From contig NC_009662.1 in assembly GCF_000010325.1 (NCBI RefSeq), positions 1,570,501 to 1,634,500 on the forward strand: a stretch of DNA of 64,000 nt, written 5' to 3'. This stretch comes from Nitratiruptor sp. SB155-2. Its GTDB lineage: Bacteria > Campylobacterota > Campylobacteria > Campylobacterales > Nitratiruptoraceae. The notes under the pieces are model-generated. The model was not told the DNA's origin. It saw only the letters and a list, made by a program, of their open reading frames with translations, and did no database searches. Positions within the stretch are counted from its first letter, which is position 1. The number at the start of each line of letters is the position of its first letter. The translations under genes were made by a program, and so were the position numbers. Shown piece after piece: positions 17,408-25,651 of the stretch.

Positions 17408-18063
17408 TATCGTCTCCATGGCAATCGTCTGATACGAGTTTGACCGATATTTTCGGAAAAGTACCATATTTGAGCGAGCGTTTTGCCTGCAAAAGCACTT
17501 CTTTTCGTCAAAGGAGATACAGCAATGGTGATATATTTTGTGTTGGTCGAACTAGTGGCACTATTGGTAGTGAAATCAGAACCACTTAATGAAAGATCAT
17601 TGATATACGATATCGAAATGTTGAGTTCATACTGTCTTGTTGCATTAAAGTTTTGCACCGTTACAGGAGAGAGCGAAACAAAATCATCCACATCATCAGG
17701 AACACTTTTATCATTGGCTTCCATGCCAAGTGCAGATGTGGCGTTTTGGTGATGCTTGCAGTTACGACTTCCTACAAATCCTCCTTTGCGATAGATAGGA
17801 GCGCCGCCAAAAGAGGTGGAGCACTCATAATCGCTGCTCCCTTGATCTGAAAACAAATAATCATCAAACAGTGTATTTCTCTCATCCCATGGAAGAGTTT
17901 TTACAAGTCCCATCAGTGCAACTGCTTGATAGAGCGCCTCCTCTTTCAAAGCGTGGATAGAGGTCTTGGCGCTTACCTGTAAGATTTTAGGAAAAACGGT
18001 AAAAGCGATGGCGATAATCACCATCGAAAAAATGAGCTCCAAAAGAGTCAAAGCCTTTCTCAC
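17407..18063 (-). CDS. Minor pilin (MshD/GspI-like position)
   Basis: 218 residues: leader MRKA, then LTLLELIFSMVIIAIAFTVFP with glutamate at mature position 5. The globular part includes YECSTSFGGAPIYRKGGFVGSRNC, two cysteines that may pair. It overlaps the giant surface-protein gene by 4 bases upstream and the next pilin by 1 base. Likely part of the minor-pilin priming complex together with the three following pilins. Confidence 0.8.
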   Translation of the reverse strand: MRKALTLLELIFSMVIIAIAFTVFPKILQVSAKTSIHALKEEALYQAVALMGLVKTLPWDERNTLFDDYLFSDQGSSDYECSTSFGGAPIYRKGGFVGSRNCKHHQNATSALGMEANDKSVPDDVDDFVSLSPVTVQNFNATRQYELNISISYINDLSLSGSDFTTNSATSSTNTKYITIAVSPLTKRSAFAGKTLAQIWYFSENIGQTRIRRLPWRR

Positions 18064-21000
18064 CGGTAAACCTTCACGCCTCTTTTGGAAGAGGTTACAT
18101 TTTGGTCAAAATCGACTCCACTTACCGATCCACTCTTTACACCTTTGGTCTGCGTAGGTGGAATGTAGTTGTACTTGATACATGGATGCTGTGTACAATC
18201 TGAACCGATGTCATAGCTATACGAAGCTCCTCCGTAACTGAACCAGAGCCATGAGGGGATATCAAGATGAATGTAGCGCGTCTGTTTGGTTTTGGAGGTA
18301 TTGTTGATAGTTATAGTAAATATGCCGTTCTCCTGGCTCCAGACGAGTGAAAAAGTGTCGTCGATATCACCTGTTTGCAGTGTAGTTGAAGAGGAAACAT
18401 TGCCTTCTTGTATATCCCCGTCACTCTGGCTGTGCAGAGCATTGACATACCAGTGCATGAGTGTCTGGTTCGTATCGAATCTCGTATCGGAGCTGTCATA
18501 GACCAAAACCTGGGCAGTCGTGTTGTCTTCACTGTCTGAAGTCGCAAGATCTTCCGTTCGAAAACGTGCATAGTAAAAATAGGCCGATCCATTGATGTCG
18601 CTACTGCTTCCTTCTACCCCATCCGTATCGACAACACTGGTACTTGTGATATTCAGTTCAAAGGGATCGACCGGTTTTAAGCTGTTTCTATCGAAGTTAC
18701 AATAGATGGTAATATCTGCACTTCCATTTTGATCGGTGGTAAAGTTGGAAGCCGGATAGTTTTGGATGGCAATCACACCATTCTTATCGATCCATGTGAC
18801 AGAACTGTTTTGTTCATTGGCATCTTCGTACAGATAGAGCAGTGAATTGAGGTTGTTTGAAGATACGGAGGTATGAGATACATTGATATCGATATCTTTT
18901 GCATAGCAGTCGACATTGTAGTTTGTTGTAGTATCTCCAAGAGCATTTCTGGCGGTAATCACCAAAGGCAGATAGGCACTCATATTGAGATCTTTGGAAA
19001 GATAGGTAAATGTGTGGTCTTGAAAATTGTGCAGCGATCCGTTGATATCAAAGTGATCAGGATTGAAAGAAAGTGTCATTGATACAGGAGTGATGAGCCT
19101 TTGAAACAATGGCGTATCATCGCTATCGATACTTGCAAATTCAGTGCCATCCACCTCTTGCACAGTTACATTGATTTCACCTACTTCACTGTATCGTACT
19201 GTCATATTCGCTTCGCCGTTTTGGAACTGATCACCCGATACTATCTCCAAACTGCCCGTTTTACACCCCGTCTTCGTCTCGTTATATTCGATATCTACGC
19301 TTGCTCCTCGTACATGGAGCGTCTCGTTGTAGTCGATCACTTTTTGGTTGCTTGCATCCAAAGCATCGACAAGAATCGCAGTATCTTTTCCAGCTATCAT
19401 TGAAGCTGAAGCAGTGATGGAAAAATGGTCCGGACGGACAGCAAAATTGTCAGTGGAATTGGACTCGTTCACATCGTTTGATGTGGAGTTGATGTATTTT
19501 CCCTCGATATGAACCAAAACACATTTTTTTGCTCGATCTACCTGCATGGACCCTACCAAGAGACAACCGTTTTGCGTAATACCGCAATCGGTACATACAG
19601 GAACTTCAGTATAAGAGCCGATGCATGTACCATTGCTGATACTGTCAAATAGATAGAGCGAAACTTTCGTAATATTTGCTTCAAAGCCGCTAGATCCATC
19701 CTCTGCTTTCGCTAAGACTGTGAGGTTGAAATCATCGTTGACAATTTTTGTGGTGATATTGTCATCCCAGTGAGCCTCGGCACTGCAGCTTCCCGTAACC
19801 ATATCGACTGCATTGAATAGACCGGATCGAATGACAGGACCTCCACATACAGGACAGACCCTCGGAGAACCATCGTAGTTTTTGCCACTGCTTTCATTGT
19901 TATAAATAGTTTGAATTTGACTTTGTGAAAGAACTCTTCCGAAGATTTTGAATTCATCCATATAAGTTCCGATAGTTTCTCTTTCAGTATAATCTGTTGA
20001 ACTTCCAACAATTGTTAAAGAACCAAATGTTGCTGTGTTTACAGGATATGGCTGAGAGTCTCTATCGATGTATAATGTTGTTTGTCCATCTTCAACTTTC
20101 ATTGCAAAAAAATGCCACCCATCACTTAGTTCTGGAATATCTACACTATAAATATTACCATCATTATCATATACACCAAATCTATAATCTCCACTACTAT
20201 CTTTAAAAAATAGTCCTATATCTCCTGTTTCTTCTACACTTCCTATAACATAAACTTTATAATAATGTATTCGTCTTCTTCTTGGATCTAGATCAATTTC
20301 AAATTGATTGGCTGAACCTTCTAATGGAAACCTCAACCAAAATGTTGCTGTATATGAACTTGGAAGCAAAAAAGAGTTTTTCAAGGATGCATATTTCCCA
20401 TTAAAATTGGCAACTCGACATATACCCCCACTTGCTGTTGTATTTGATTCTGTATTAGCACCATTTTGGGCAGTGGCATTATACTCATTTCCTAAAGAGC
20501 TGTAATTTTTTATTTCATATGTATTTGGATCATTGTCCCAACTACACTCATCAAAATAATAATCTATTTTTACATTGTATAATTCTTGAAAAGAGTAATA
20601 TGGAACTACCACAATTCCATCAAAAGAAAGATCGTCAAGGCCATTTCCATTAGAAAATTTATTAGATTTTACCTCAACTTTGCCTATACCAGATACATTT
20701 TGATCGTATATAACATCAAAATTAAATTTACTTGTATCATTGTCATGGTTGATATAAAAACTTTTAATTAAATTATCATTTCTATCATAAACCTTTAAAG
20801 TACTAATATTATCTTCATGCACATCTCTCATATTTGGTATAAAAATTTCAAAGCCTACGAGATTATCTGTAATATTGATATCAAAAGTATAAGATTGATT
20901 CTTATCTTTATCTGGATAATATGCAAGTGAATCATTATCTATATCATACCAATCACCACTATCATTTGTATCCCCAGTATGCAATCGATCAAGATAAACC

Positions 21001-21506
21001 ACAGCAGTAGTGTTGACATCGCTATAAAGTTTTATCGCATCAAAAGTAAAATCATCTATATCATCAATTCCTAAATTTGAACAGTCTGTTTCTGAACCTC
21101 CATTGTAACAACTTCCCGTAACAGCAATAGTATGAAATCCTTTGGATAAAACTAAAGGCGGATCGATTGATATAGTATCATTTCCATCGCTTCCCGTCGC
21201 TACAAGATTACCATCGATATAGAGGCGTAAATTAGTATTAGTAGTTAATCCTATAGCATTTATAAGCTCGAAGCCCTTAATTAAAGTATCTTGTGAGAGA
21301 TAAAAATAGGAAGGATTATTAAGGTAATAATCATATGTGTGATCAATAATCCATCTCCAACGCCGTAAAATATTTCTTGTTGTTAAAGGTTCTTTATATT
21401 GAAAAGTTTCATTATATTCATCTCCAGGATGCAAAGAGCCCTGCAATATGATATCAGCAAAAAGAGACGATGCCAAAAGCAAAAGAAGAATTAAAAATTT
21501 TTTCAT
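18060..21506 (-). CDS. mshQ: Giant MshQ-like surface protein with LamG and DUF6701-type regions
   Basis: 1148 residues. Signal peptide 1-17 (LLLLLASSLFA). The N-terminal third carries two beta-sandwich-like segments with Asp/Asn-rich calcium-type loops. A LamG/concanavalin-like domain covers about 310-540 (ATFWLRFPLEG; GWHFFAMKVEDGQTTLYID; MDEFKIFGRVLSQSQIQTIY). After CPVCGGPV (about 549-556) comes the DUF6701 region, with the hallmark DNFAVRPDHFSITA near 690. It probably acts as a pilus-associated adhesin or tip protein. The N-terminal half is visibly AT-richer than the C-terminal half, suggesting a mosaic origin. The stop overlaps the next pilin start. Confidence 0.85.
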   Translation of the reverse strand: MKKFLILLLLLASSLFADIILQGSLHPGDEYNETFQYKEPLTTRNILRRWRWIIDHTYDYYLNNPSYFYLSQDTLIKGFELINAIGLTTNTNLRLYIDGNLVATGSDGNDTISIDPPLVLSKGFHTIAVTGSCYNGGSETDCSNLGIDDIDDFTFDAIKLYSDVNTTAVVYLDRLHTGDTNDSGDWYDIDNDSLAYYPDKDKNQSYTFDINITDNLVGFEIFIPNMRDVHEDNISTLKVYDRNDNLIKSFYINHDNDTSKFNFDVIYDQNVSGIGKVEVKSNKFSNGNGLDDLSFDGIVVVPYYSFQELYNVKIDYYFDECSWDNDPNTYEIKNYSSLGNEYNATAQNGANTESNTTASGGICRVANFNGKYASLKNSFLLPSSYTATFWLRFPLEGSANQFEIDLDPRRRRIHYYKVYVIGSVEETGDIGLFFKDSSGDYRFGVYDNDGNIYSVDIPELSDGWHFFAMKVEDGQTTLYIDRDSQPYPVNTATFGSLTIVGSSTDYTERETIGTYMDEFKIFGRVLSQSQIQTIYNNESSGKNYDGSPRVCPVCGGPVIRSGLFNAVDMVTGSCSAEAHWDDNITTKIVNDDFNLTVLAKAEDGSSGFEANITKVSLYLFDSISNGTCIGSYTEVPVCTDCGITQNGCLLVGSMQVDRAKKCVLVHIEGKYINSTSNDVNESNSTDNFAVRPDHFSITASASMIAGKDTAILVDALDASNQKVIDYNETLHVRGASVDIEYNETKTGCKTGSLEIVSGDQFQNGEANMTVRYSEVGEINVTVQEVDGTEFASIDSDDTPLFQRLITPVSMTLSFNPDHFDINGSLHNFQDHTFTYLSKDLNMSAYLPLVITARNALGDTTTNYNVDCYAKDIDINVSHTSVSSNNLNSLLYLYEDANEQNSSVTWIDKNGVIAIQNYPASNFTTDQNGSADITIYCNFDRNSLKPVDPFELNITSTSVVDTDGVEGSSSDINGSAYFYYARFRTEDLATSDSEDNTTAQVLVYDSSDTRFDTNQTLMHWYVNALHSQSDGDIQEGNVSSSTTLQTGDIDDTFSLVWSQENGIFTITINNTSKTKQTRYIHLDIPSWLWFSYGGASYSYDIGSDCTQHPCIKYNYIPPTQTKGVKSGSVSGVDFDQNVTSSKRGVKVYR

Positions 21507-22165
21507 ATCATCACCTTCGAAGCTGTGGCAACTGCTGCCGTTTCACTTCTCAAAACCATCGGCGTATCCAATCCTTTCACTTTCTCAAACAGAGCTCTCT
21601 CTTCTTTTGTCACACCACCTTCTGGTCCAATAAGTACTCTTTCTACATTATCGGTACAACTCAGTTTTTCTTCACAAAAATCGACGAGCACAATATCATT
21701 ATATTTTTTTATAACTTCATCAAGACTTAAAAGTATCTCCAGCTCCATCAAACGGCTTCGCCCACACTGTTGAGATGAATTGATCAAAATCTTTCGTAGC
21801 TTTTCTAGTTTTAACTTGAAGTTTTTTTGGCTTCTATCACAATAGACAAAAGTGATTTTACTGACACCTATCTCATTGAGCATTGGAAGCGTCTTTTCGA
21901 CGGTTTTTGGATCGACGATACACCAGATGAGATGAAAAAAACGCTTTGGCTCAACTTCTTTTTTCTCACTTTTTCTTAGCTCCAAAACAGCTTCTCTTCG
22001 GCTCACTTCTACGATCTCATACCAATACAAAGTACCATCTTCCATGTTTCGAATGGCGATCGTCTCACCCTTCCTGTGACGACGGACTTTGAAGATATAG
22101 TTATATGTCTCACCTTCGATCTGTAAAGTCTGGACTCCAGCTTTGGGATGGTAGACAAACTGCAT
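21503..22165 (-). CDS. rsmE: 16S rRNA (uracil-1498 N3)-methyltransferase RsmE
   Basis: SPOUT-class methyltransferase of 220 residues that N3-methylates U1498 in 16S rRNA. It has an N-terminal PUA-like domain (about 1-70) and the C-terminal knot with LIGPEGGVTKEERALF and LRSETAAVAT, both diagnostic of RsmE. Its start overlaps the hepT stop (TGATG) and its stop overlaps the mshQ-like start (ATGA). A housekeeping gene is therefore embedded in the pilus gene train. Confidence 0.95.
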   Translation of the reverse strand: MQFVYHPKAGVQTLQIEGETYNYIFKVRRHRKGETIAIRNMEDGTLYWYEIVEVSRREAVLELRKSEKKEVEPKRFFHLIWCIVDPKTVEKTLPMLNEIGVSKITFVYCDRSQKNFKLKLEKLRKILINSSQQCGRSRLMELEILLSLDEVIKKYNDIVLVDFCEEKLSCTDNVERVLIGPEGGVTKEERALFEKVKGLDTPMVLRSETAAVATASKVMI

Positions 22166-22551
22166 CAGATCTCTTTCACCGCTTCAATAAATTTTTTAAA
22201 ATCATCCAAATTATTTAGAAAACCCGTGAGCTTATCAGTGTTGATTTCACAATATTCATTAATCAAAATATTTCTAAGACCCACCATTCTAACAAGCTTT
22301 TCACCCAAAACTCTATCTAAGATTTTATGTGTAATCAATGTTTCAATACATTCTCTATAATTTTTTGGCTGACCCAAATTGAACTTTGATACAACTTTGC
22401 AGGAGATATCGATAACTATTTGTATCGATTCAAACAGTCCATAGCGTATTTCCCACTCTTTTCTTATATCCAAAATATCGAGCTCTTCTTTTATTTCATA
22501 AAGAATTTTTATATTTTCTTCCAATCTTGTAAGTTTTTGCCAAATCTCCAT
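22165..22551 (-). CDS. hepT: HepT-like HEPN protein (toxin family), catalytic His replaced
   Basis: 128-residue HEPN/DUF86 protein, the partner of the upstream nucleotidyltransferase. In active HepT toxins the RNase motif is Rx4-6HxY. Here the segment reads RNILINEY (about 97-104), so the arginine and tyrosine are kept but the histidine position is asparagine (codon AAT, one base from CAT). The start ATG lies 56 bases inside the mntA gene, an unusually long overlap. The protein may have lost RNase activity while keeping the complex-forming role. Family assignment is good; the activity statement is an inference. Confidence 0.85.
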   Translation of the reverse strand: MEIWQKLTRLEENIKILYEIKEELDILDIRKEWEIRYGLFESIQIVIDISCKVVSKFNLGQPKNYRECIETLITHKILDRVLGEKLVRMVGLRNILINEYCEINTDKLTGFLNNLDDFKKFIEAVKEI

Positions 22552-22936
22552 TTTTTACCCTTTGTTCAAACGCCACTTTTTGCATCGCAAAAAGTGGCTC
22601 ATGATCGAAATACCAAAGATAGGAATTTGCTTTGAAGTCTACGTATTTGTTTTCATCTTTTACACAAAGAGTTTCATGATTTTGAACAATATTGAAGCTT
22701 AAAAGCGGATTTTTTTTATACAGATCATTCAAAACAACGAGATCCACCCTTTTCCCGGTTATCTCTTCCAAATCAAGCACCATTTCACCAATATCCAAAA
22801 TATCAGGCTCTTTTAAAAAATAGGCACCTATATCCACATCACTCAGATGGTGCGCCTTATTTTTGGCAAAAGAACCAAAAAGAAGGGCAAAATCGATCTC
22901 TTTTTGGCAAAAATAGTTTTTGAGCTTCTCTTTCAT
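22496..22936 (-). CDS. mntA: MntA-like nucleotidyltransferase (antitoxin family)
   Basis: 146-residue minimal nucleotidyltransferase. The active-site signature GSx10DxD is intact as GSFAKNKAHHLSDVDIGAY (about 21-39), with the two metal-binding aspartates of DVD. In studied pairs MntA inactivates HepT by AMPylating a tyrosine in the RxxxxHxY motif, and that tyrosine is still present in the neighbouring HepT. Its start overlaps the stop of the upstream membrane protein gene (ATGA). Confidence 0.88.
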   Translation of the reverse strand: MKEKLKNYFCQKEIDFALLFGSFAKNKAHHLSDVDIGAYFLKEPDILDIGEMVLDLEEITGKRVDLVVLNDLYKKNPLLSFNIVQNHETLCVKDENKYVDFKANSYLWYFDHEPLFAMQKVAFEQRVKNGDLAKTYKIGRKYKNSL

Positions 22937-23346
22937 CGCAAAACAATCGCCAAAACGAAAACGATAATCTCAGCCAGCACTTCGGCACCCATCACCTTTT
23001 TTGCCCAAGTTTTATACGCATTTTGAAGCTCTGTTTCGTCACTTCTGATGGGACGAAGCTTTTTATACAGAAGTATCTGATGCACCAAAATACCTACCGA
23101 AACAAATATCATCAAAATGATCTCAAGATTCCAGACTGAAAACTTCAAAACAGTCAGCATCAAAAGACCTGTAAAGACAACCATGGCAAAAAGGACGGTT
23201 TGTACAAGATAGAGTTTCTTGACACCTCTTACAAAGCTTACGAAATCCTCCACTTTTACAATCCAAAAAAAAGCAATTTGTGCTACAATGAGCAAAAAAA
23301 CTGTCGTCATGTGCAGATGTTTTGACATAGTAAAGAGCTGGTCCAA
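22933..23346 (-). CDS. Four-helix integral membrane protein of unknown function
   Basis: 137 residues with four predicted membrane helices (MTTVFLLIVAQIAFFWIV; LYLVQTVLFAMVVFTGLLML; LEIILMIFVSVGILVHQILL; VLAEIIVFVLAIVL). I place the start at a TTG (23344-23346) because a perfect AAGGAGG lies five bases upstream. An ATG at 23326-23328 (MSKHLHMTT) is the alternative. It is the first gene of the coupled train and is divergent from moeA, whose start lies only 42 bases away. The layout resembles small copper- or heme-related membrane proteins, but no ligand motif is visible, so function is open. Confidence 0.65.
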   Translation of the reverse strand: MDQLFTMSKHLHMTTVFLLIVAQIAFFWIVKVEDFVSFVRGVKKLYLVQTVLFAMVVFTGLLMLTVLKFSVWNLEIILMIFVSVGILVHQILLYKKLRPIRSDETELQNAYKTWAKKVMGAEVLAEIIVFVLAIVLR

Positions 23347-23388
23347 ATGGGCCTCCTTTTTTACGACCATTATAGCAAAAGGAAGATT

Positions 23389-24606
23389 ATGGCTATCTCT
23401 ATCGCTGAAGCTTTGAAGATTATCGATTCTTTGCCAATGAGTACGAAACAAGAACTGCTATGTATCGAAGAAGCTGTAGGACGAGTATGTGCAGAGGATA
23501 TTCATGCATCACTCAATTTGCCCTTGTTTGATAACTCTGCCATGGATGGGTTTGCCGTGAAAATGGCGGATGCCGGCAAGCAGGTCAAGTTAGTAGGAAC
23601 GATTTTAGCCGGTGAGGACAAATCATTTACCCTCCATGAAGGGGAATGTATCAAAATTATGACCGGAGCCAAGATCCCAGAAGGGACTGAAGCGATCGTT
23701 CCAATGGAAGATGTCACTTTCGAAGGCGACACGATCCATCTTCCTAAAAAGATCAAGCTCCACAACCATATAAGAAGAGCTGGTGAAGACATAACAGAAA
23801 AGGAAAAACTCATCCAAAAGGGTGAGCTCCTGACAGCGTATAAAATCGGTCTTCTTGTCAGCCAGGGAATATCGCATATCCGCGTAAACAGACCCGTACA
23901 AGTTGCCACGTTTGCTACTGGACATGAACTGAAAATGGCCTACGAAACCCTTCAGGAAGGTCAGATCTACAACTCCAACACACCCTCTTTGTATGCAAGG
24001 TGCCAAGAGCTTGGATGTACAGTAAGTTTTTTAGGAAAAGTGGAAGACTCCATCGAAGCAATCGTTCAGGCTGTCAAAAACGGACTGCATGCAGATCTCA
24101 TCATCACAAGCGGCGGTGTGAGCGTTGGAGAAGCGGACTTCACCAAAGAGGCTTTCAAACAGCTTGGCATGGAGATACTTTTCAGCAAAATCGACATAAA
24201 ACCAGGCAAGCCTACCACATTGGGAAAAATCGGAGACACCTATGTGCTCAATCTCCCTGGCAACCCTTTGGCGGCCATTATGAATTTCGAGATATTCGGC
24301 CACTTTTTGATCAAAAAGCTGCAGGGCAGGATCGATGCCTATCACAATCCTTTCAGTGTGCCTCTGGCACAAGAGATCAAAAACAAACCGGGACGTGATA
24401 CGGTTATCCCAGGTAGATTTGACGGTGAAGCGTTCTATCCATTAGAAAAACGAGGACCCGGCATGGTACGCCCGGCAAGCTTGATGGATGGATTTATCAT
24501 TCTCGATAAAGAAGTCGAAGTGCTCAAAAAAGGAAGCAAGGTTTTGATGCTTCCACTCTTTTGGCACAGAGGCTCTGACACAATGTCGGATATCATCACT
24601 TCATAG
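23389..24606 (+). CDS. moeA: Molybdopterin molybdenumtransferase MoeA
   Basis: Inserts molybdate into adenylylated molybdopterin. 405 residues starting at ATG 23389 after AAAGGAAG; an in-frame upstream start is rejected for lack of a ribosome site. Domains follow the MoeA plan: an N-terminal segment including LFDNSAMDGFAVK, the molybdopterin-binding domain with ATGHEL and TSGGVSVGEADF, PGKPTTLGKIGDTYVLNLPGNP, and a C-terminal beta-barrel. Its 3' end overlaps the convergent cytochrome gene by 11 bases. With moaA nearby it indicates active molybdoenzymes, such as a periplasmic nitrate reductase elsewhere. Confidence 0.96.
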   Translation: MAISIAEALKIIDSLPMSTKQELLCIEEAVGRVCAEDIHASLNLPLFDNSAMDGFAVKMADAGKQVKLVGTILAGEDKSFTLHEGECIKIMTGAKIPEGTEAIVPMEDVTFEGDTIHLPKKIKLHNHIRRAGEDITEKEKLIQKGELLTAYKIGLLVSQGISHIRVNRPVQVATFATGHELKMAYETLQEGQIYNSNTPSLYARCQELGCTVSFLGKVEDSIEAIVQAVKNGLHADLIITSGGVSVGEADFTKEAFKQLGMEILFSKIDIKPGKPTTLGKIGDTYVLNLPGNPLAAIMNFEIFGHFLIKKLQGRIDAYHNPFSVPLAQEIKNKPGRDTVIPGRFDGEAFYPLEKRGPGMVRPASLMDGFIILDKEVEVLKKGSKVLMLPLFWHRGSDTMSDIITS

Positions 24607-25060
24607 AGGCGATATACTCTGCAAGGGCTTCTAGCTCTTTATCGCTGAGTCCTGCTACTTGGGCCTTCATAAGTGGTCCCATGCCGTATTTGTTAAGTGT
24701 GCCTGCTTCGTATTCTTTTAGCTTTTTCAGTACTTCATCTTTGCTCATACCAGCAATGATGCCGGATTTTCCAAGAGCTTTTCTTTTTCCATCGGGACCA
24801 TGACATGAAGCGCATTTGTTGAAAAGCTCTTGAGCCGATGCGCTGGTTTGTGGCGCTTGTTCCTGATGTACCGCTGAAGCCACGTCTCGTTTGACCGGTT
24901 CACTCTTTTGCGTTTGTTGTACTGATTCAGCCTTTTTTGTTTCTGCTTTTTGCTCGGTTTGATGAGCAACAGCTTCACTCTTTTGTTCCTCTTTTTTTCC
25001 ACTGCATCCAACCAACATCAATGAAGCCGCTATCAGTGACAGGACAACCCCTTTTTTCAT
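24596..25060 (-). CDS. Lipoprotein c-type cytochrome
   Basis: 154 residues. A lipoprotein signal peptide ends in a lipobox (LMLVGC, Cys at about 19). A long Lys/Glu/Gln-rich flexible linker (about 20-75) follows, then a monoheme cytochrome c domain with CASCH at about 88-92. The likely axial methionine is in YGMGPLMKAQVAGLSDKEL. The linker suggests a tethered electron shuttle at the periplasmic side of a membrane. Isolated position (before queD, convergent with moeA) gives no partner. A link to the bc1 or cbb3 complexes encoded in this window is possible but inferred. Confidence 0.85.
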   Translation of the reverse strand: MKKGVVLSLIAASLMLVGCSGKKEEQKSEAVAHQTEQKAETKKAESVQQTQKSEPVKRDVASAVHQEQAPQTSASAQELFNKCASCHGPDGKRKALGKSGIIAGMSKDEVLKKLKEYEAGTLNKYGMGPLMKAQVAGLSDKELEALAEYIASMK

Positions 25061-25069
25061 CTTTTCTCC

Positions 25070-25651
25070 TTATATTTTTTTGGGATTGACGATCTTTTCT
25101 CCTCGAAGGAGTTTATCCCAAATCTGTGGATCGCTCCACTCCTCTTTAACACCATCTGAAAAGATGATGGAGCCAAGATCTATACTTCCCATTTTTTCTG
25201 AATAAGCATCTTCTTTGGTACACTTCGCATATCCAGTATCGGTCTCATGGACGATAACACTTTCTAAATGAACATTTTTCTCTTCATTGACCATCTCAGT
25301 TTGTCGCAGTACCAAGTCCGTCATCAAAAATATGACTCTTGCATACTGCTCGGCACTTGGACTCACAGGCAGTTCCACCCATCGTCTGCTCCATCGCTTC
25401 ATATCTTCAAGATACCTTGGATCATCACCACTCCACAGCGTAATCGCATGATCAAACGAATCGATGAGCTCTTTGATCGTCAGCTTTGTCAGGCCAAAAT
25501 CATACACCATCTGTCCGCGATCCAACGTATCGGAGGCAAATAGTAGCTCAACCTTGTAGGAGTGCCCATGAATCGATTCGCTGCACCTTCTTGAGGTACA
25601 GTTGCGAACGATATGAGCGTTTTCAAACTTAAACAGTTTCCGGATGATCAT
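25070..25651 (-). CDS. queD: 6-carboxy-5,6,7,8-tetrahydropterin synthase (QueD)
   Basis: Second step of queuosine/7-deazapurine synthesis, from dihydroneopterin triphosphate. 193 residues from the ATG that overlaps the queE stop (ATGA). Zinc ligands are visible as the first histidine in FENAHIV and as HGH in CSESIHGHSYKVEL; the cysteine just before is the catalytic residue. The C-terminal VIVHETDTGYA holds the catalytic His and Glu-region of the family. It is longer than E. coli QueD (about 120 residues), with an internal extension around 70-125. Confidence 0.92.
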   Translation of the reverse strand: MIIRKLFKFENAHIVRNCTSRRCSESIHGHSYKVELLFASDTLDRGQMVYDFGLTKLTIKELIDSFDHAITLWSGDDPRYLEDMKRWSRRWVELPVSPSAEQYARVIFLMTDLVLRQTEMVNEEKNVHLESVIVHETDTGYAKCTKEDAYSEKMGSIDLGSIIFSDGVKEEWSDPQIWDKLLRGEKIVNPKKI

